Below, one piece after another: positions 43,971 to 53,447 of a DNA stretch of 64,000 bases; within the stretch, counting starts at the first letter, position 1, and each line of letters opens with the position of its first letter. Source of the DNA: Dehalococcoidia bacterium (GTDB taxonomy: Bacteria > Chloroflexota > Dehalococcoidia > E44-bin15); contig JBAZMV010000005.1 in the NCBI GenBank assembly GCA_041649635.1, positions 1 to 64,000 of the forward strand, in the 5' to 3' direction. The translations under genes were made by a program, and so were the position numbers. The notes below the pieces were generated by a model. The model was given only the letters and a program-made list of their open reading frames with translations, had not been told where the DNA came from and made no database searches.

Positions 43971-46900
43971 GTGGCGGAAACTACATACTATGGCATAGCT
44001 TTTATAGTCACCGTGGCTGTTAGCCTGACACTAGCGGCGGTGGCCTGGCGCAGGCGCTCCGTTCCCGGCAGCACTTATTTTGGCTTAATGATGCTTTCCG
44101 TTGGCTGGTGGGCCTTTTCATATGCTATGGTGGCACTCAGTGATAATCCTTCTCTATGGGTACAGCTTTCTACCGTCGGTGACTGTACTATGCCTGTGTT
44201 TTTTATGCTCTTTGCGCTGAGCTACTGGCGTCCTGATATACGTATACGTTTGCTTTATCAAATCCTGATATGGCTGATACCTGTGGCGACGATTATTATC
44301 ACCATGACAAATGGGCTGCACGGTTTTCTATGGAGTGAAATCCCACCCAGTTTGGAGAATACTAATATACTTCTTTTCGAGCACGGGCCATGGTTCTATG
44401 TAACGATGATTTACGGTTTCCTGGCAATGTGGGTAGGCGTCGTATTCCTGTTCAGGGCTGCGACAAGTCTTTCCAAGATATACCGGCGCCAGGCCATGGT
44501 CGTGCTTGTGGCAGCAGTCATCCCCTGGATAGCAAACGCGCTTTTCCTCTTTAATTACAGCCCGGTGTCCGGCCTGAATATAGCTCCCATCATGGCCTCG
44601 GTGACAGGCTTGCTTTTGGCTTTTGGTATAGTTAAGTTTCACTTATTCAAGGTACTGCCGATTGCCAAGGAAGTTGTATATAAGCAGATCGAGAACGGCG
44701 TGCTGGTTGTGAACAACCAGGGCGTGGTGGTCGATGTAAATCCTGCCGCCCTGAAAATGCTTGGAGGTGAAGTGGAGGCGGGGCGGAGACTGGGAACTGT
44801 CATAAAAGAGAAGCTTGGCCTTCGCTTTCCGCTGCCGGCAGAGCATCACAGGACGGAGGCCTGTCTATACGATCGCGATAAGCCTCTCTTTCTCGATGTA
44901 GTCACCGCGCCGTTACTTGACCGTCACGGCCAGCTTTCCGGCCATCTGATAATGCTTAATGATGTATCCGAGCTGAGAAGGACTGAGGATGCGCTGCGAC
45001 AGGGCGAGGAGAAGTATCGTTTCCTCACGGAGAGGATGAACGATATTGTGTGGACCATGGGCCTTGATTTCCGCCCTACCTATACCAGCCCATCCATATT
45101 CAAGGTTCTCGGATTTACGCCGGAGGAACGTGCCAGTATAAAAATGCAGGATATGGTAACGCCGCAGTCCTACGAGCATGTCATGAGTGTATTTACAGCT
45201 GAGATGGAACGGGAGGGGAAGGAAGGTGTGGACCCCGACAGGATCGTGACTATTGAAGCCGAGTACTATCACAAGAACGGTGGTACAGTATGGCTGGAGC
45301 ACATGGTCAGCGCTAACAGGGATCAGCAGGGTAAGATCATCGGCTTATACGCTGTTTCGCGTGACATAACCGAGCGTAAGCAGGCAGAGGAAGCGTTGCG
45401 ATACAGCGAGGAACGCTATCGCCTGCTCGCTGAAAACGCGACTGATTTAATCTGGGCATCAAACATAAACATGAAACTTACCTACATAAGCCCTTCCGTG
45501 AGCAGGCTCATAGGTTACACTGTCGAGGAGGCAATGGTCCTCCCGATGGGGAAAGTGTACACCCCGGCTTCAGCTAAAGCAGTAATTGATGTTCTCAAAG
45601 AAGAGATGGAAAAGGAGCGAATTGGCCTGGGGGATCCAAAGCGGTCGCGGATGGTTCAGGCGGAGTTGTATCGGAAAGACGGGAGTATAGTCCCTGTTGA
45701 AATCATTTTCAGCATCGTACACGATACTGCGGGCAAAAATGTAGGAACACTTGCTATAGCTCGTGATATAACCGAACGTAAGAAAGCTGAAGAAGCTTTG
45801 CATCGTCTGGCGGTGATAGTTGAGTCCTCTCACGATGCGATATTGAGCAAGACGCTGGACGGGATTATCACGAGTTGGAATAAAGGAGCGGAAGAGCGCT
45901 ACGGGTATATGGCCGAGGAGACGATAGGTCGTCACATATCTATGCTGGTTCCTCCCGATCGTGTAAACGAAAGTGCGCAGTTGCTTGAGAAGGTCAGCCG
46001 CGGCGAAGCAATAGTAGATTACGAGACCGTGCGCGTGAAAAAAGATGGGCATCAGGTTACGATGTTGCTGACCATTTCTCCTATAAGAGCCGCCTCCGGC
46101 AATGTAGTGGGCGCATCGTCTATAGCTCAGGATATCACCGAGCGCAAGCATGCGGAGGAGAGGGTGAGACAGGTGGCGGAGGAATGGCAGACGACGTTTG
46201 ATTCCATAAGCGATATGGTCTCTATCCAGGACAGAGACTACAAGATTCTGAGGCTTAACAAAGCCTATGCGGATGCCGTCGGGATGAAGGTGGAAGACGT
46301 CATCGGGAAGTATTGTCACGCGGTGGTGCACAATGCAGCCTCTCACATAATTAACTGCCCTCATCATCGCACCGTTGAAACAAAGAAACCGATGACCGAG
46401 GAGGTTTTTGAACCGAGGCTCGGAGCTTATCTGGAGGTATCTACTTCGCCGATATTCGATAAATCCGGCGAGGTGATAGGTTCCGTCCATATAGCCAAGA
46501 ATATAAACGAACGCAAGCGGACCGAAAGCCTTATTCGAATACGGCTGTCTTTACTGGAATACGCCGCGACGCATTCCCTTGAAGAGCTGCTTCAGAAAAC
46601 GCTGGATGAAGTAGGGGATTTGACCGAGAGCCCGATCGGGTTCTATCACTTCGTTGAGAAAGACCAGAAGACGCTTTCGCTGCAGGCCTGGTCGACTCGC
46701 ACGATAAAGGAGTTCTGCAAGGCGGAGGGAAGGGGGATGCATTACGGCATCGATAAAGCGGGAGTTTGGGTGGACTGCGTGCGCCAGCGGCGGCCTGTCA
46801 TCCATAACGATTATAATTCCCTGCCGCATAAAAAAGGGTTGCCGGAGGGGCACGCCCCGGTTATCCGGGAGCTTGTTGTGCCTATTATGCGAGACGGGGA

Positions 46901-48848
46901 AGTTGTTGCCGTTCTGGGTGTTGGCAACAAACCGACGGATTATAACGATATGGATATTGAATCCGTATCATATCTGGCTGATGTAGCATGGGAAATCACC
47001 CGTCGCAAGCAAGCGGAAATGGCTGTGGCTGAGGAACGACGGCGGCTTTCGGATATACTAAGAGGCACTAACGTGGGCACGTGGGAATGGAACGTTCAGA
47101 CCGGTGAGGCTGTATTCAATGAGCGCTGGGCGGAAATTATCGGATATAAATTGGATGAGCTATCGCCTGTAAGTATAGAAACATGGATAAAGTTCGGTCA
47201 TCCCGATGATTTGAAAAAATCCGGCGAACTGCTGGAAAAACATTTCAAAGGAGAGCTGGATTACTACGAGTTTGAGGCGCGCATGCGACATAAGGATGGA
47301 CGGTGGGTCTGGGTGCTGGACCGTGGTCGTGTTCACTCATGGACGGATGACGGCAAACCCCTGTGGATGTCGGGCACGCATCAGGACATCACCGAACGCA
47401 AACATATAGAGGAAGTGCTCAGCGCATCCGAAGAGAAACTCCGCTTGACGTTTGAGTCTATCGCGGACGGGATAGTAATTATTGATCTTGAAGGAAACGT
47501 AGTGGACGTGAACGAAGCAATCGTTCGCATAAGCGGATACCGTAATAAAGGCCAGATTATAGGCAGAGATGCCTTTGATCTGCTTGCGCCTACAGACCGC
47601 AGGCTGGCCCTGGAAGATCTTAAGGAGCGTGTTGAAGGACGTCCCAAGGAAAGGGTTGAGTATTCGATTTGTCCCAAGGATGGCAGGGCTTTTGAGGCGG
47701 AACTGACCGCTTCGACGTTACGTGACGAGACCGGCAGTCCTATCGGATACATAGCTGTAATCAGGGATATTACCGAGCGTAAGCAGGCCGAGGAGGCGTT
47801 GCGTCAGAGTGAACAGAAATTCAAAGACCTGGCCGAGCAATTGCCGCAGACTATCGTTGAGATCGACACGGAAGGCCGATTTACATACGTTAATCGTTAT
47901 GGATTCGAATCTACGGGCTACAGCGAAGAGGATGTGGAAAAGGGAGTAAAAGCTGTAGATATGTTTGTTCCTGAACAACGAGATATGGCAACGAAAAACA
48001 TCGGCAGGGTTTTGGCGGGAGAACAGCTGGAAGGCCATGAGTACAAGCTGTTGCGAAAAGACGGCACCGTATATACTGCACTGATATACACGAATACAGT
48101 CATGCGCGACGGCAAGCCCTTAGGGGTCAGGGCTATCGTTGTGGACATCAGCGAGCGTAAAAAGATCGAGCAGATGAAGACCGATTTCGTTGCGTTCATC
48201 TCCCATCAATTGAGGACTCCTACGGCCGGCCTGATGGGTTATATAGATAATATGCTTGACGGCATTACCGGAGAGCTCAACAGCAAGCAAGCTGAGTACC
48301 TCGGGGAAATGCGCGATGTCTGTGCCAGAAATAATCGTCTGATCGCTGATTTGCTGAATATATCAAGGCTCGAGCGCGGGGTGCTGGTAGTGAATATCAG
48401 CCCGGTCGCTTTAAGAGACGTGGTTAATACTGCTGTAAAGGAACACCGTAATAGCATTGAAGAGAAGGGTTTGGCTCTGCATATTGTGGAAACCGATCGG
48501 GACATAGTCGTACTTGCGGATACCGACAAGATTGTTGAGGTTTTGAAGAATATTATCCATAATGCTACCAAGTTTACAAAAGAGGGCTCTATCGATATTG
48601 AAATCTCGTCGAAAGGCAATGATGGTATTGTACGAATTACGGATTCCGGCGTCGGAATGAGTGAGGAGGTTGTGAAGGACCTGTTTAAGAAGGAAAAGGT
48701 GTTCGGTGGCGCTGTTGCTGTAGGAGGGGGTGCCGGGTTGGGTCTGTATATAGCTAAGGGCTTTATGAAACTGCAGGGCGGCGATATTATGGTAGAATCA
48801 GTCGCAGGCAAGGGCAGCACTTTCACTGTAAGTATTCCTAAAAAATAA
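43971..48848 (+). CDS. 7TM / 8-PAS / GAF hybrid-input sensor histidine kinase
   Basis: 1625 residues. Residues 1-230 give seven membrane helices of the 7TM sensor-kinase type. The first PAS follows at about 245-345, then PAS 2-5, a GAF domain (about 860-1010), and PAS 6-8. The PAS domains are recognised by repeated DITERK ends. The histidine kinase core has SHQLRTP (His1412) and an ATPase with N (IIHNATKF), DSGVGMS and GGGAGLGLYIA. PAS 5 has four Cys/His that might bind a cofactor. GTG 43971 follows GGAGG by seven bases. The response regulator follows 34 bp later. Confidence 0.92.
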   Translation: MAETTYYGIAFIVTVAVSLTLAAVAWRRRSVPGSTYFGLMMLSVGWWAFSYAMVALSDNPSLWVQLSTVGDCTMPVFFMLFALSYWRPDIRIRLLYQILIWLIPVATIIITMTNGLHGFLWSEIPPSLENTNILLFEHGPWFYVTMIYGFLAMWVGVVFLFRAATSLSKIYRRQAMVVLVAAVIPWIANALFLFNYSPVSGLNIAPIMASVTGLLLAFGIVKFHLFKVLPIAKEVVYKQIENGVLVVNNQGVVVDVNPAALKMLGGEVEAGRRLGTVIKEKLGLRFPLPAEHHRTEACLYDRDKPLFLDVVTAPLLDRHGQLSGHLIMLNDVSELRRTEDALRQGEEKYRFLTERMNDIVWTMGLDFRPTYTSPSIFKVLGFTPEERASIKMQDMVTPQSYEHVMSVFTAEMEREGKEGVDPDRIVTIEAEYYHKNGGTVWLEHMVSANRDQQGKIIGLYAVSRDITERKQAEEALRYSEERYRLLAENATDLIWASNINMKLTYISPSVSRLIGYTVEEAMVLPMGKVYTPASAKAVIDVLKEEMEKERIGLGDPKRSRMVQAELYRKDGSIVPVEIIFSIVHDTAGKNVGTLAIARDITERKKAEEALHRLAVIVESSHDAILSKTLDGIITSWNKGAEERYGYMAEETIGRHISMLVPPDRVNESAQLLEKVSRGEAIVDYETVRVKKDGHQVTMLLTISPIRAASGNVVGASSIAQDITERKHAEERVRQVAEEWQTTFDSISDMVSIQDRDYKILRLNKAYADAVGMKVEDVIGKYCHAVVHNAASHIINCPHHRTVETKKPMTEEVFEPRLGAYLEVSTSPIFDKSGEVIGSVHIAKNINERKRTESLIRIRLSLLEYAATHSLEELLQKTLDEVGDLTESPIGFYHFVEKDQKTLSLQAWSTRTIKEFCKAEGRGMHYGIDKAGVWVDCVRQRRPVIHNDYNSLPHKKGLPEGHAPVIRELVVPIMRDGEVVAVLGVGNKPTDYNDMDIESVSYLADVAWEITRRKQAEMAVAEERRRLSDILRGTNVGTWEWNVQTGEAVFNERWAEIIGYKLDELSPVSIETWIKFGHPDDLKKSGELLEKHFKGELDYYEFEARMRHKDGRWVWVLDRGRVHSWTDDGKPLWMSGTHQDITERKHIEEVLSASEEKLRLTFESIADGIVIIDLEGNVVDVNEAIVRISGYRNKGQIIGRDAFDLLAPTDRRLALEDLKERVEGRPKERVEYSICPKDGRAFEAELTASTLRDETGSPIGYIAVIRDITERKQAEEALRQSEQKFKDLAEQLPQTIVEIDTEGRFTYVNRYGFESTGYSEEDVEKGVKAVDMFVPEQRDMATKNIGRVLAGEQLEGHEYKLLRKDGTVYTALIYTNTVMRDGKPLGVRAIVVDISERKKIEQMKTDFVAFISHQLRTPTAGLMGYIDNMLDGITGELNSKQAEYLGEMRDVCARNNRLIADLLNISRLERGVLVVNISPVALRDVVNTAVKEHRNSIEEKGLALHIVETDRDIVVLADTDKIVEVLKNIIHNATKFTKEGSIDIEISSKGNDGIVRITDSGVGMSEEVVKDLFKKEKVFGGAVAVGGGAGLGLYIAKGFMKLQGGDIMVESVAGKGSTFTVSIPKK

Positions 48849-48882
48849 TAAGCTGGTCCTGCAGATACTAAGGAGGTAGGAT

Positions 48883-49482
48883 ATGTCTACAGCTAGCAAG
48901 GGGAAAATACTTATTATTGAGGACGACGCTTCTTTCAGGCGGGTTTACCACGATATGCTTGAAACGGCGGGATATAATGTACTGGTGGCTGATAATGGCG
49001 AGATGGGTTGGGATTTAGCGAAAACAGAGAAGCCTAATCTGATAATTCTGGACCTGGTCCTGCCCGGTCTTCACGGCTTTGAGGTGCTTAAAAATATTCG
49101 TGGTGATAAAGAGACGATGGATATACCGGTTCTAATCACGACGGCTCTTGGAGAGCAGGCTGACATAAAGAAAGGGATTGAGCTTGGCGCCACTGATTAT
49201 ATGGTCAAGGGATTCTTCACGCCCAGGGAGATACTGGCCAAGATTCGCTCGGTTTTTACGCAGGCCGAGATGAGAAAGAGTGTGGTTTCTTATAAGCTGT
49301 CAGTCAAGGAGGGAAGGGCGGATGCGGCGAAGTTGCAGTCAGATATTGGGATGACCAATTTATTTACCTGTCCGCAGTGTCACGAAGAGCTACTCTTGGA
49401 TCTCATCCCGGACTATACAAGGACGGACAGCCACTGGTTCTTATCTCACTTCGTATGCCCGAAGTGCCAGAGAGCCTTTTGA
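48883..49482 (+). CDS. Response regulator with C-terminal zinc ribbon
   Basis: 199 residues. The receiver has EDDASF, the phosphoacceptor Asp in LIILDLVLPG (about residue 58), the Thr in ITTALG and a Lys in VKGFF. No DNA-binding domain: after a helical linker (about 125-160) comes CPQCHEEL ... FVCPKCQRAF, a zinc ribbon. It is likely the partner of the kinase before it and may act by protein contact rather than as a transcription factor. Confidence 0.88.
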   Translation: MSTASKGKILIIEDDASFRRVYHDMLETAGYNVLVADNGEMGWDLAKTEKPNLIILDLVLPGLHGFEVLKNIRGDKETMDIPVLITTALGEQADIKKGIELGATDYMVKGFFTPREILAKIRSVFTQAEMRKSVVSYKLSVKEGRADAAKLQSDIGMTNLFTCPQCHEELLLDLIPDYTRTDSHWFLSHFVCPKCQRAF

Positions 49483-49566
49483 TTTAGATTTCGATGGAAG
49501 ATCGTAGTATCGGAGTGATAAGATTGTTTGAGTAGCGGCATGCAATTCAGGGGGATATGAGCAAAA

Positions 49567-50889
49567 ATGATCTGGTTAAGAAGAGCGTTTACCCTGCCAT
49601 TGATTCTTCTATTCTTTGTATTGCTGGTTGCGGCGGTTACCGTCACGGCTGTCAATAACACGGTAGCGAATTCTGAGTTCTACAATGACCAAATGGTCAA
49701 GGCCGACATGTACAACTATGTCTACGACAGTGTCCTGCCCGCGGCCCTTGATGAGGTTAACACCGGAGAGGGCTCGGACGCACCGATAGATATAGCCAAC
49801 TTCGAGGCCGAGATTCTGGCTACGGCCGAGCAGGTGCTCCCTCCGTGGTGGCTGCAGCAACAGTTTGAGGAGGCCACCCGTGTCCTTGTGCCTTACTTTG
49901 TCGATGACACCGCCGGTTTCAGCTATACGCTGGTGGTGAAGGACCGCGTGGAGGATGCGGGCCAGGCGATAAAAACCCAGATACTCCGTAGCGACGCGTT
50001 CGTTGAAGTATATGAAGATCTTATGGCGTTCATGTCGGAGCAGTTGTACCCGACTCTGCCGGAACTGCCTCCTTCCGTCGTCATAACTCAGACGGACGTC
50101 GAGAATGCTCTGAAGGATGCGGTCACGCTGCCGTGGCTGGTTGAGCAGCTTGAGACCGCAATCGATGAGGTTATCCCGTATCTCACCGGCGACCAGAACC
50201 ATTTCATCGTCAACATCCCGCTCCAGGAAGCGGTGACCGATGATGTGCTGCTGGACCTGCTAGGGCCGGGGAACGAAGCGTATCTTAATGACGCGCGTGA
50301 TTGGATCGGTGATGGCTGGAGCTTCACTGATGCCGATATGCGCGATGAGCTGGACGCGGATGCCGAGGAGAAGCTCGACGATGCCCGCGGTTACATTCAT
50401 GACGGCTATGTGTTCGATCAGGACGATCTGCGCAACGCCATGTTCGATAATTCGCAGGACGCTCAGGATTTCGATGACGCGCGTCACTGGATAAGTGTGG
50501 GCAGGTCTCTGCTGTGGGTGCTGTGGCTGGTGCCGTTCCTGCTGCTTATCGGTATCGGTTTCCTGGGCGGGCGCGGCTGGAAGACCCGTGCGGCGGGACC
50601 GCTCGTTATCCTGTTCTTCGTGTCGCTTATTCTGTTCTTGGGGGTGATGCTGACCTGGGGGCAGTGGGGCGAGGCGGAGATGCGGAGCGCTATAGATACC
50701 TCCGGATATCAAGGCGTTGAGGCGGTGATGTTAGAAAAAGCCGAGGAGGTTGCCATCAACGCTGCTGACAGCTTTGTGGGCAACATGCAGGATATGTACA
50801 TGTATTTGCTGATCGCGTCCGGCGTGGGACTGGCGGCTGTCGGCGTATGGTGGTTGGTAAGCTCTCGATCCAGGGAGGATGCGTCCTGA
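49567..50889 (+). CDS. Large envelope protein of unknown function with three to four membrane helices
   Basis: 440 residues. An N-terminal helix (LPLILLFFVLLVAAVTVTA), a long, acidic, extracytoplasmic domain (about 30-305) and C-terminal helices around 315-335, 345-365 and 412-432. The middle part contains two similar stretches (LNDARDWIGDGWSFTDADMR, LDDARGYIHDGYVFDQDDLR) that mark an internal duplication of about 34 residues. I do not recognise the family. Ends five bases from the stop of the convergent deaminase. Confidence 0.7.
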   Translation: MIWLRRAFTLPLILLFFVLLVAAVTVTAVNNTVANSEFYNDQMVKADMYNYVYDSVLPAALDEVNTGEGSDAPIDIANFEAEILATAEQVLPPWWLQQQFEEATRVLVPYFVDDTAGFSYTLVVKDRVEDAGQAIKTQILRSDAFVEVYEDLMAFMSEQLYPTLPELPPSVVITQTDVENALKDAVTLPWLVEQLETAIDEVIPYLTGDQNHFIVNIPLQEAVTDDVLLDLLGPGNEAYLNDARDWIGDGWSFTDADMRDELDADAEEKLDDARGYIHDGYVFDQDDLRNAMFDNSQDAQDFDDARHWISVGRSLLWVLWLVPFLLLIGIGFLGGRGWKTRAAGPLVILFFVSLILFLGVMLTWGQWGEAEMRSAIDTSGYQGVEAVMLEKAEEVAINAADSFVGNMQDMYMYLLIASGVGLAAVGVWWLVSSRSREDAS

Positions 50890-50893
50890 CCGG

Positions 50894-51454
50894 CTATTTG
50901 CCCGACTTTCGTGATATCCTGCGCGTTCCTCCCATCCTCTTGAACTCCGATTCAAGTATGCGCTTGAGCTGCGGCATGGTGTAGGTCATCACCTCGCCGC
51001 TGATCTCGTCACGCATGTACACTTTCGTTAAGCCTGCGTTAAGTATTTCCTTCATACACAGGGCGCACGGGCGGTTGGTCTGCCGCATCTTCTTAGGGCT
51101 CTCCGTGTAGGCGGCTCCGATAAGTTCGCTGGAGATGTACATGTCGCCGTCCATCACGTTGGCGCCGGTGCGCGCCGCGTTGATGATGGCGTTTTGCTCG
51201 GCGTGGACGCTGCGGCACAGTTCGTATCGCTCGCCCGAAGGCGTCCCCATCTCGATGCGGATACAGGTGCCCAAATCGATGCAGTTCTCGGTGTCTCGCG
51301 GCGAGCCGACGTAGCCTGAACTGACCTCCGCGTCGTTCTTGATTATCACCGCCCCGACTTTCCTTCTCAGGCAGGTGCTGCGCTCCGCGGCGACTTTAGC
51401 TCTGTTAAGGTAGTGTTCTGTCTTGCCCGGTCTCTCTCTCTTTAGATTCTTCAC
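50894..51454 (-). CDS. dCMP/cytidine deaminase family protein
   Basis: 186 residues. Zinc site: HAEQNAI (His, Glu) and RPCALCMKEIL (two Cys). VGAVIIKNDAEVSSGYVGSPR fits ComEB-type dCMP deaminase. It would produce dUMP for dTTP synthesis. GTG 51454 follows GAGGGG. Monocistronic or first after the racemase region. Confidence 0.88.
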   Translation of the reverse strand: MKNLKRERPGKTEHYLNRAKVAAERSTCLRRKVGAVIIKNDAEVSSGYVGSPRDTENCIDLGTCIRIEMGTPSGERYELCRSVHAEQNAIINAARTGANVMDGDMYISSELIGAAYTESPKKMRQTNRPCALCMKEILNAGLTKVYMRDEISGEVMTYTMPQLKRILESEFKRMGGTRRISRKSGK

Positions 51455-51491
51455 GTCTGCCCCTCTTCAATAATATCGCGTAAAATCAATT

Positions 51492-52298
51492 CTAATTATA
51501 ACCCGGCAGACCGAATCTGTCCCTGACCCGGCCGAAGTCCTCTTTAGACGGCCGCGGCAGGCTGGTGAACGGCATACCCGAGCTGTTCTTGAGGTCGACG
51601 GCCATCTCAGCGGTCTTGAGCGCCACGAGCTGTGCGTCGAGGATAGGGATGTTCCTGTCGCCGACACGTATACTGTGCAGACCGGCCTGGCTGCAGAACG
51701 GGCCGATGCCGCAGCATCCGATGATGACCACATCGGCACCGTCGGCTACCATCTCCCGCGCCCGCTCGGCCACGCCGTCGGCGGCGAATTTTGGGTCGGC
51801 GAAGCTCTTGCTCCACGTGTCGGCGAATTCATGTATGTCCGGCCGGATGCCGTTCGGGATCAGCCGCTCGGTCAGACCGTGGTAGCGCACCTGTTCCCAA
51901 TGGTCGGCAGGCAGCCCCGGCAGGTTGGCGCATACGATGCCGAACCTGCGGCCCATCTGGCAGGCGAGCATCATCGTAGATTCCGCCGGACCAATGACGG
52001 GTATATCGACGGCGGCTCGTGCTTGATCCACGCCGGTATCTCCGAAACAGCCGAGCGCAACTGCATCGAAGCCTTCACGTTCCGCTTGTATGATGGTCTC
52101 AACTATGCTGGCGGAGTTTAGGAAGGAGTAGTAATGATTGACGAAATCATTTGGATCGGCAAGACCCACCTCGAGGGGCCGCATGACAACCTCGGTGTCC
52201 GGCCTCAGCGCCTTCATGGAGCCCTTCTTAATCACGTCGAACAGGATTTCGTTGAAGCCGGGGACCGACTGTGCAACCGCCACTAAGCATATTCTCAT
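51492..52298 (-). CDS. Asp/Glu/hydantoin racemase-family protein
   Basis: 268 residues. Two catalytic-type cysteines in ALGCFGDTGV and IIGCCGIGPF, with PVIGPAESTMMLA, fit the aspartate/hydantoin racemase superfamily and its maleate isomerase and decarboxylase relatives. The substrate is unknown. ATG 52298 follows AAGGAGGAG. Lies between rubrerythrin and the deaminase on the same strand. Confidence 0.82.
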   Translation of the reverse strand: MRICLVAVAQSVPGFNEILFDVIKKGSMKALRPDTEVVMRPLEVGLADPNDFVNHYYSFLNSASIVETIIQAEREGFDAVALGCFGDTGVDQARAAVDIPVIGPAESTMMLACQMGRRFGIVCANLPGLPADHWEQVRYHGLTERLIPNGIRPDIHEFADTWSKSFADPKFAADGVAERAREMVADGADVVIIGCCGIGPFCSQAGLHSIRVGDRNIPILDAQLVALKTAEMAVDLKNSSGMPFTSLPRPSKEDFGRVRDRFGLPGYN

Positions 52299-52347
52299 TT
52301 TTCACTCCTCCTTATGGCATTCACCGATGGGGCCGTTTATGGTATTT

Positions 52348-52851
52348 TTACTCGACGGGATCGAAGGCCTTCTTCGTTGCGCCGCAGACGGGACACTTAT
52401 CCGGCGCCTCTCCCTCCACGGTATATCCGCAGACCCTGCAGACATGGAAGGTCTCTCCATCCTGGCCCTTTTCTTTATCGAGCGCCGCCAGGGCCGCTTC
52501 GAACAGTCCGTGGTGTATCTTTTCCACCTTGTTGGCGATATCGAAGCTGTGTTTGGCCTTTGCCTGTTCCTCGGATTCCGCCTGCTTTATGAACTGCGGG
52601 TACATCTCGGTGAACTCGTGCAGCTCGCCAGCCACAGCGACCTTCAGGTTTTCGGCGGTCGAGCCGATGACCTGCATTTCTCGCAGGTGATTTCTGGCGT
52701 GAACGGTCTCGGCCGCGGCCGCGGCGCGGAACAGCCTCGCCACGCGCTTATATCCCTCCTGCTCGGCTTTCTCGGCGAAGAACAGGTACTTGCGGTTGGC
52801 CTGGCTCTCCCCGGCGAACGCTTCTTTTAGATTCTTAATAGTGTTTGACAT
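52348..52851 (-). CDS. Rubrerythrin
   Basis: 167 residues. A ferritin-like four-helix bundle with diiron ligands (AGESQANRKYLFF, AETVHARNHL, KVEKIHHGLFE) and a C-terminal rubredoxin domain with CRVCG and CPVCG. It reduces hydrogen peroxide in anaerobes. ATG 52851 follows AAGGAGAG. Confidence 0.95.
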   Translation of the reverse strand: MSNTIKNLKEAFAGESQANRKYLFFAEKAEQEGYKRVARLFRAAAAAETVHARNHLREMQVIGSTAENLKVAVAGELHEFTEMYPQFIKQAESEEQAKAKHSFDIANKVEKIHHGLFEAALAALDKEKGQDGETFHVCRVCGYTVEGEAPDKCPVCGATKKAFDPVE

Positions 52852-53447
52852 GTATCTCTCCTTTATCGATTCTTTCAGGATGTCCGAATGTTATTCTGCG
52901 GTCACAACTCGTTCTCTGTATGCGACTTTTATCTCAAATCGCGCCGGTGACTATCGCAACCTTGCCGGTACGGTCGTATTCTTTCAACATATCGGGTTCC
53001 CTCCGTCGATTTTGTGGTGGTTAATCACGTATAACCCATTAGACGGCCTCATGTCAATAGCCTTTTGTTATCGAGATCCTGAAAACATCAGTTTATGATT
53101 GTCGATGATTCATCAACTGCACCATTGTCTATACAATAATCCGTATTCTCTTTACCCCGAGTTTACTTCCAACTATATAGAATGCATATATGCTTTTAGG
53201 TTCCAAAAAGGTATTAAATTTCTGTGAAACAGTATAAAATGAGAGGTGGAATATTCTTTTAAGAAGGAGAAGGGACTGAAGCGAGGGGCGCGCTTTCGAT
53301 TATCGGCGGTAAAGGATATCACCCACGGATTTTCAGGGCGGGCGTTTGATGCGGGGAAAAGGAAACACAGTATTAGAAACGTATTGATATACTCGGTTCA
53401 CGGCGTTATACTTCCTCAAGGAAATTCAGAGGGCACCTCATAAATTT
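52852..53447. other. 596-bp intergenic region with no supported gene
   Basis: Between divergent rubrerythrin and oxidoreductase genes. The sequence is AT-rich, with no repeat, tRNA or clear riboswitch. It must hold both promoters. A 65-codon ORF at 53246-53443 (GTG start, ends four bases before the next gene) lacks a ribosome binding site and any recognisable motif; I leave it out. Confidence 0.5.

Noticed and set aside
45570..46490. 306-codon minus-strand ORF
   Set aside because: It lies opposite the PAS region of the kinase; GC-rich third positions create long antisense frames here.
53246..53443. 65-codon plus-strand ORF just before the flavin oxidoreductase
   Set aside because: No ribosome binding site, no motif, unusual composition; only the short distance to the next gene favours it.
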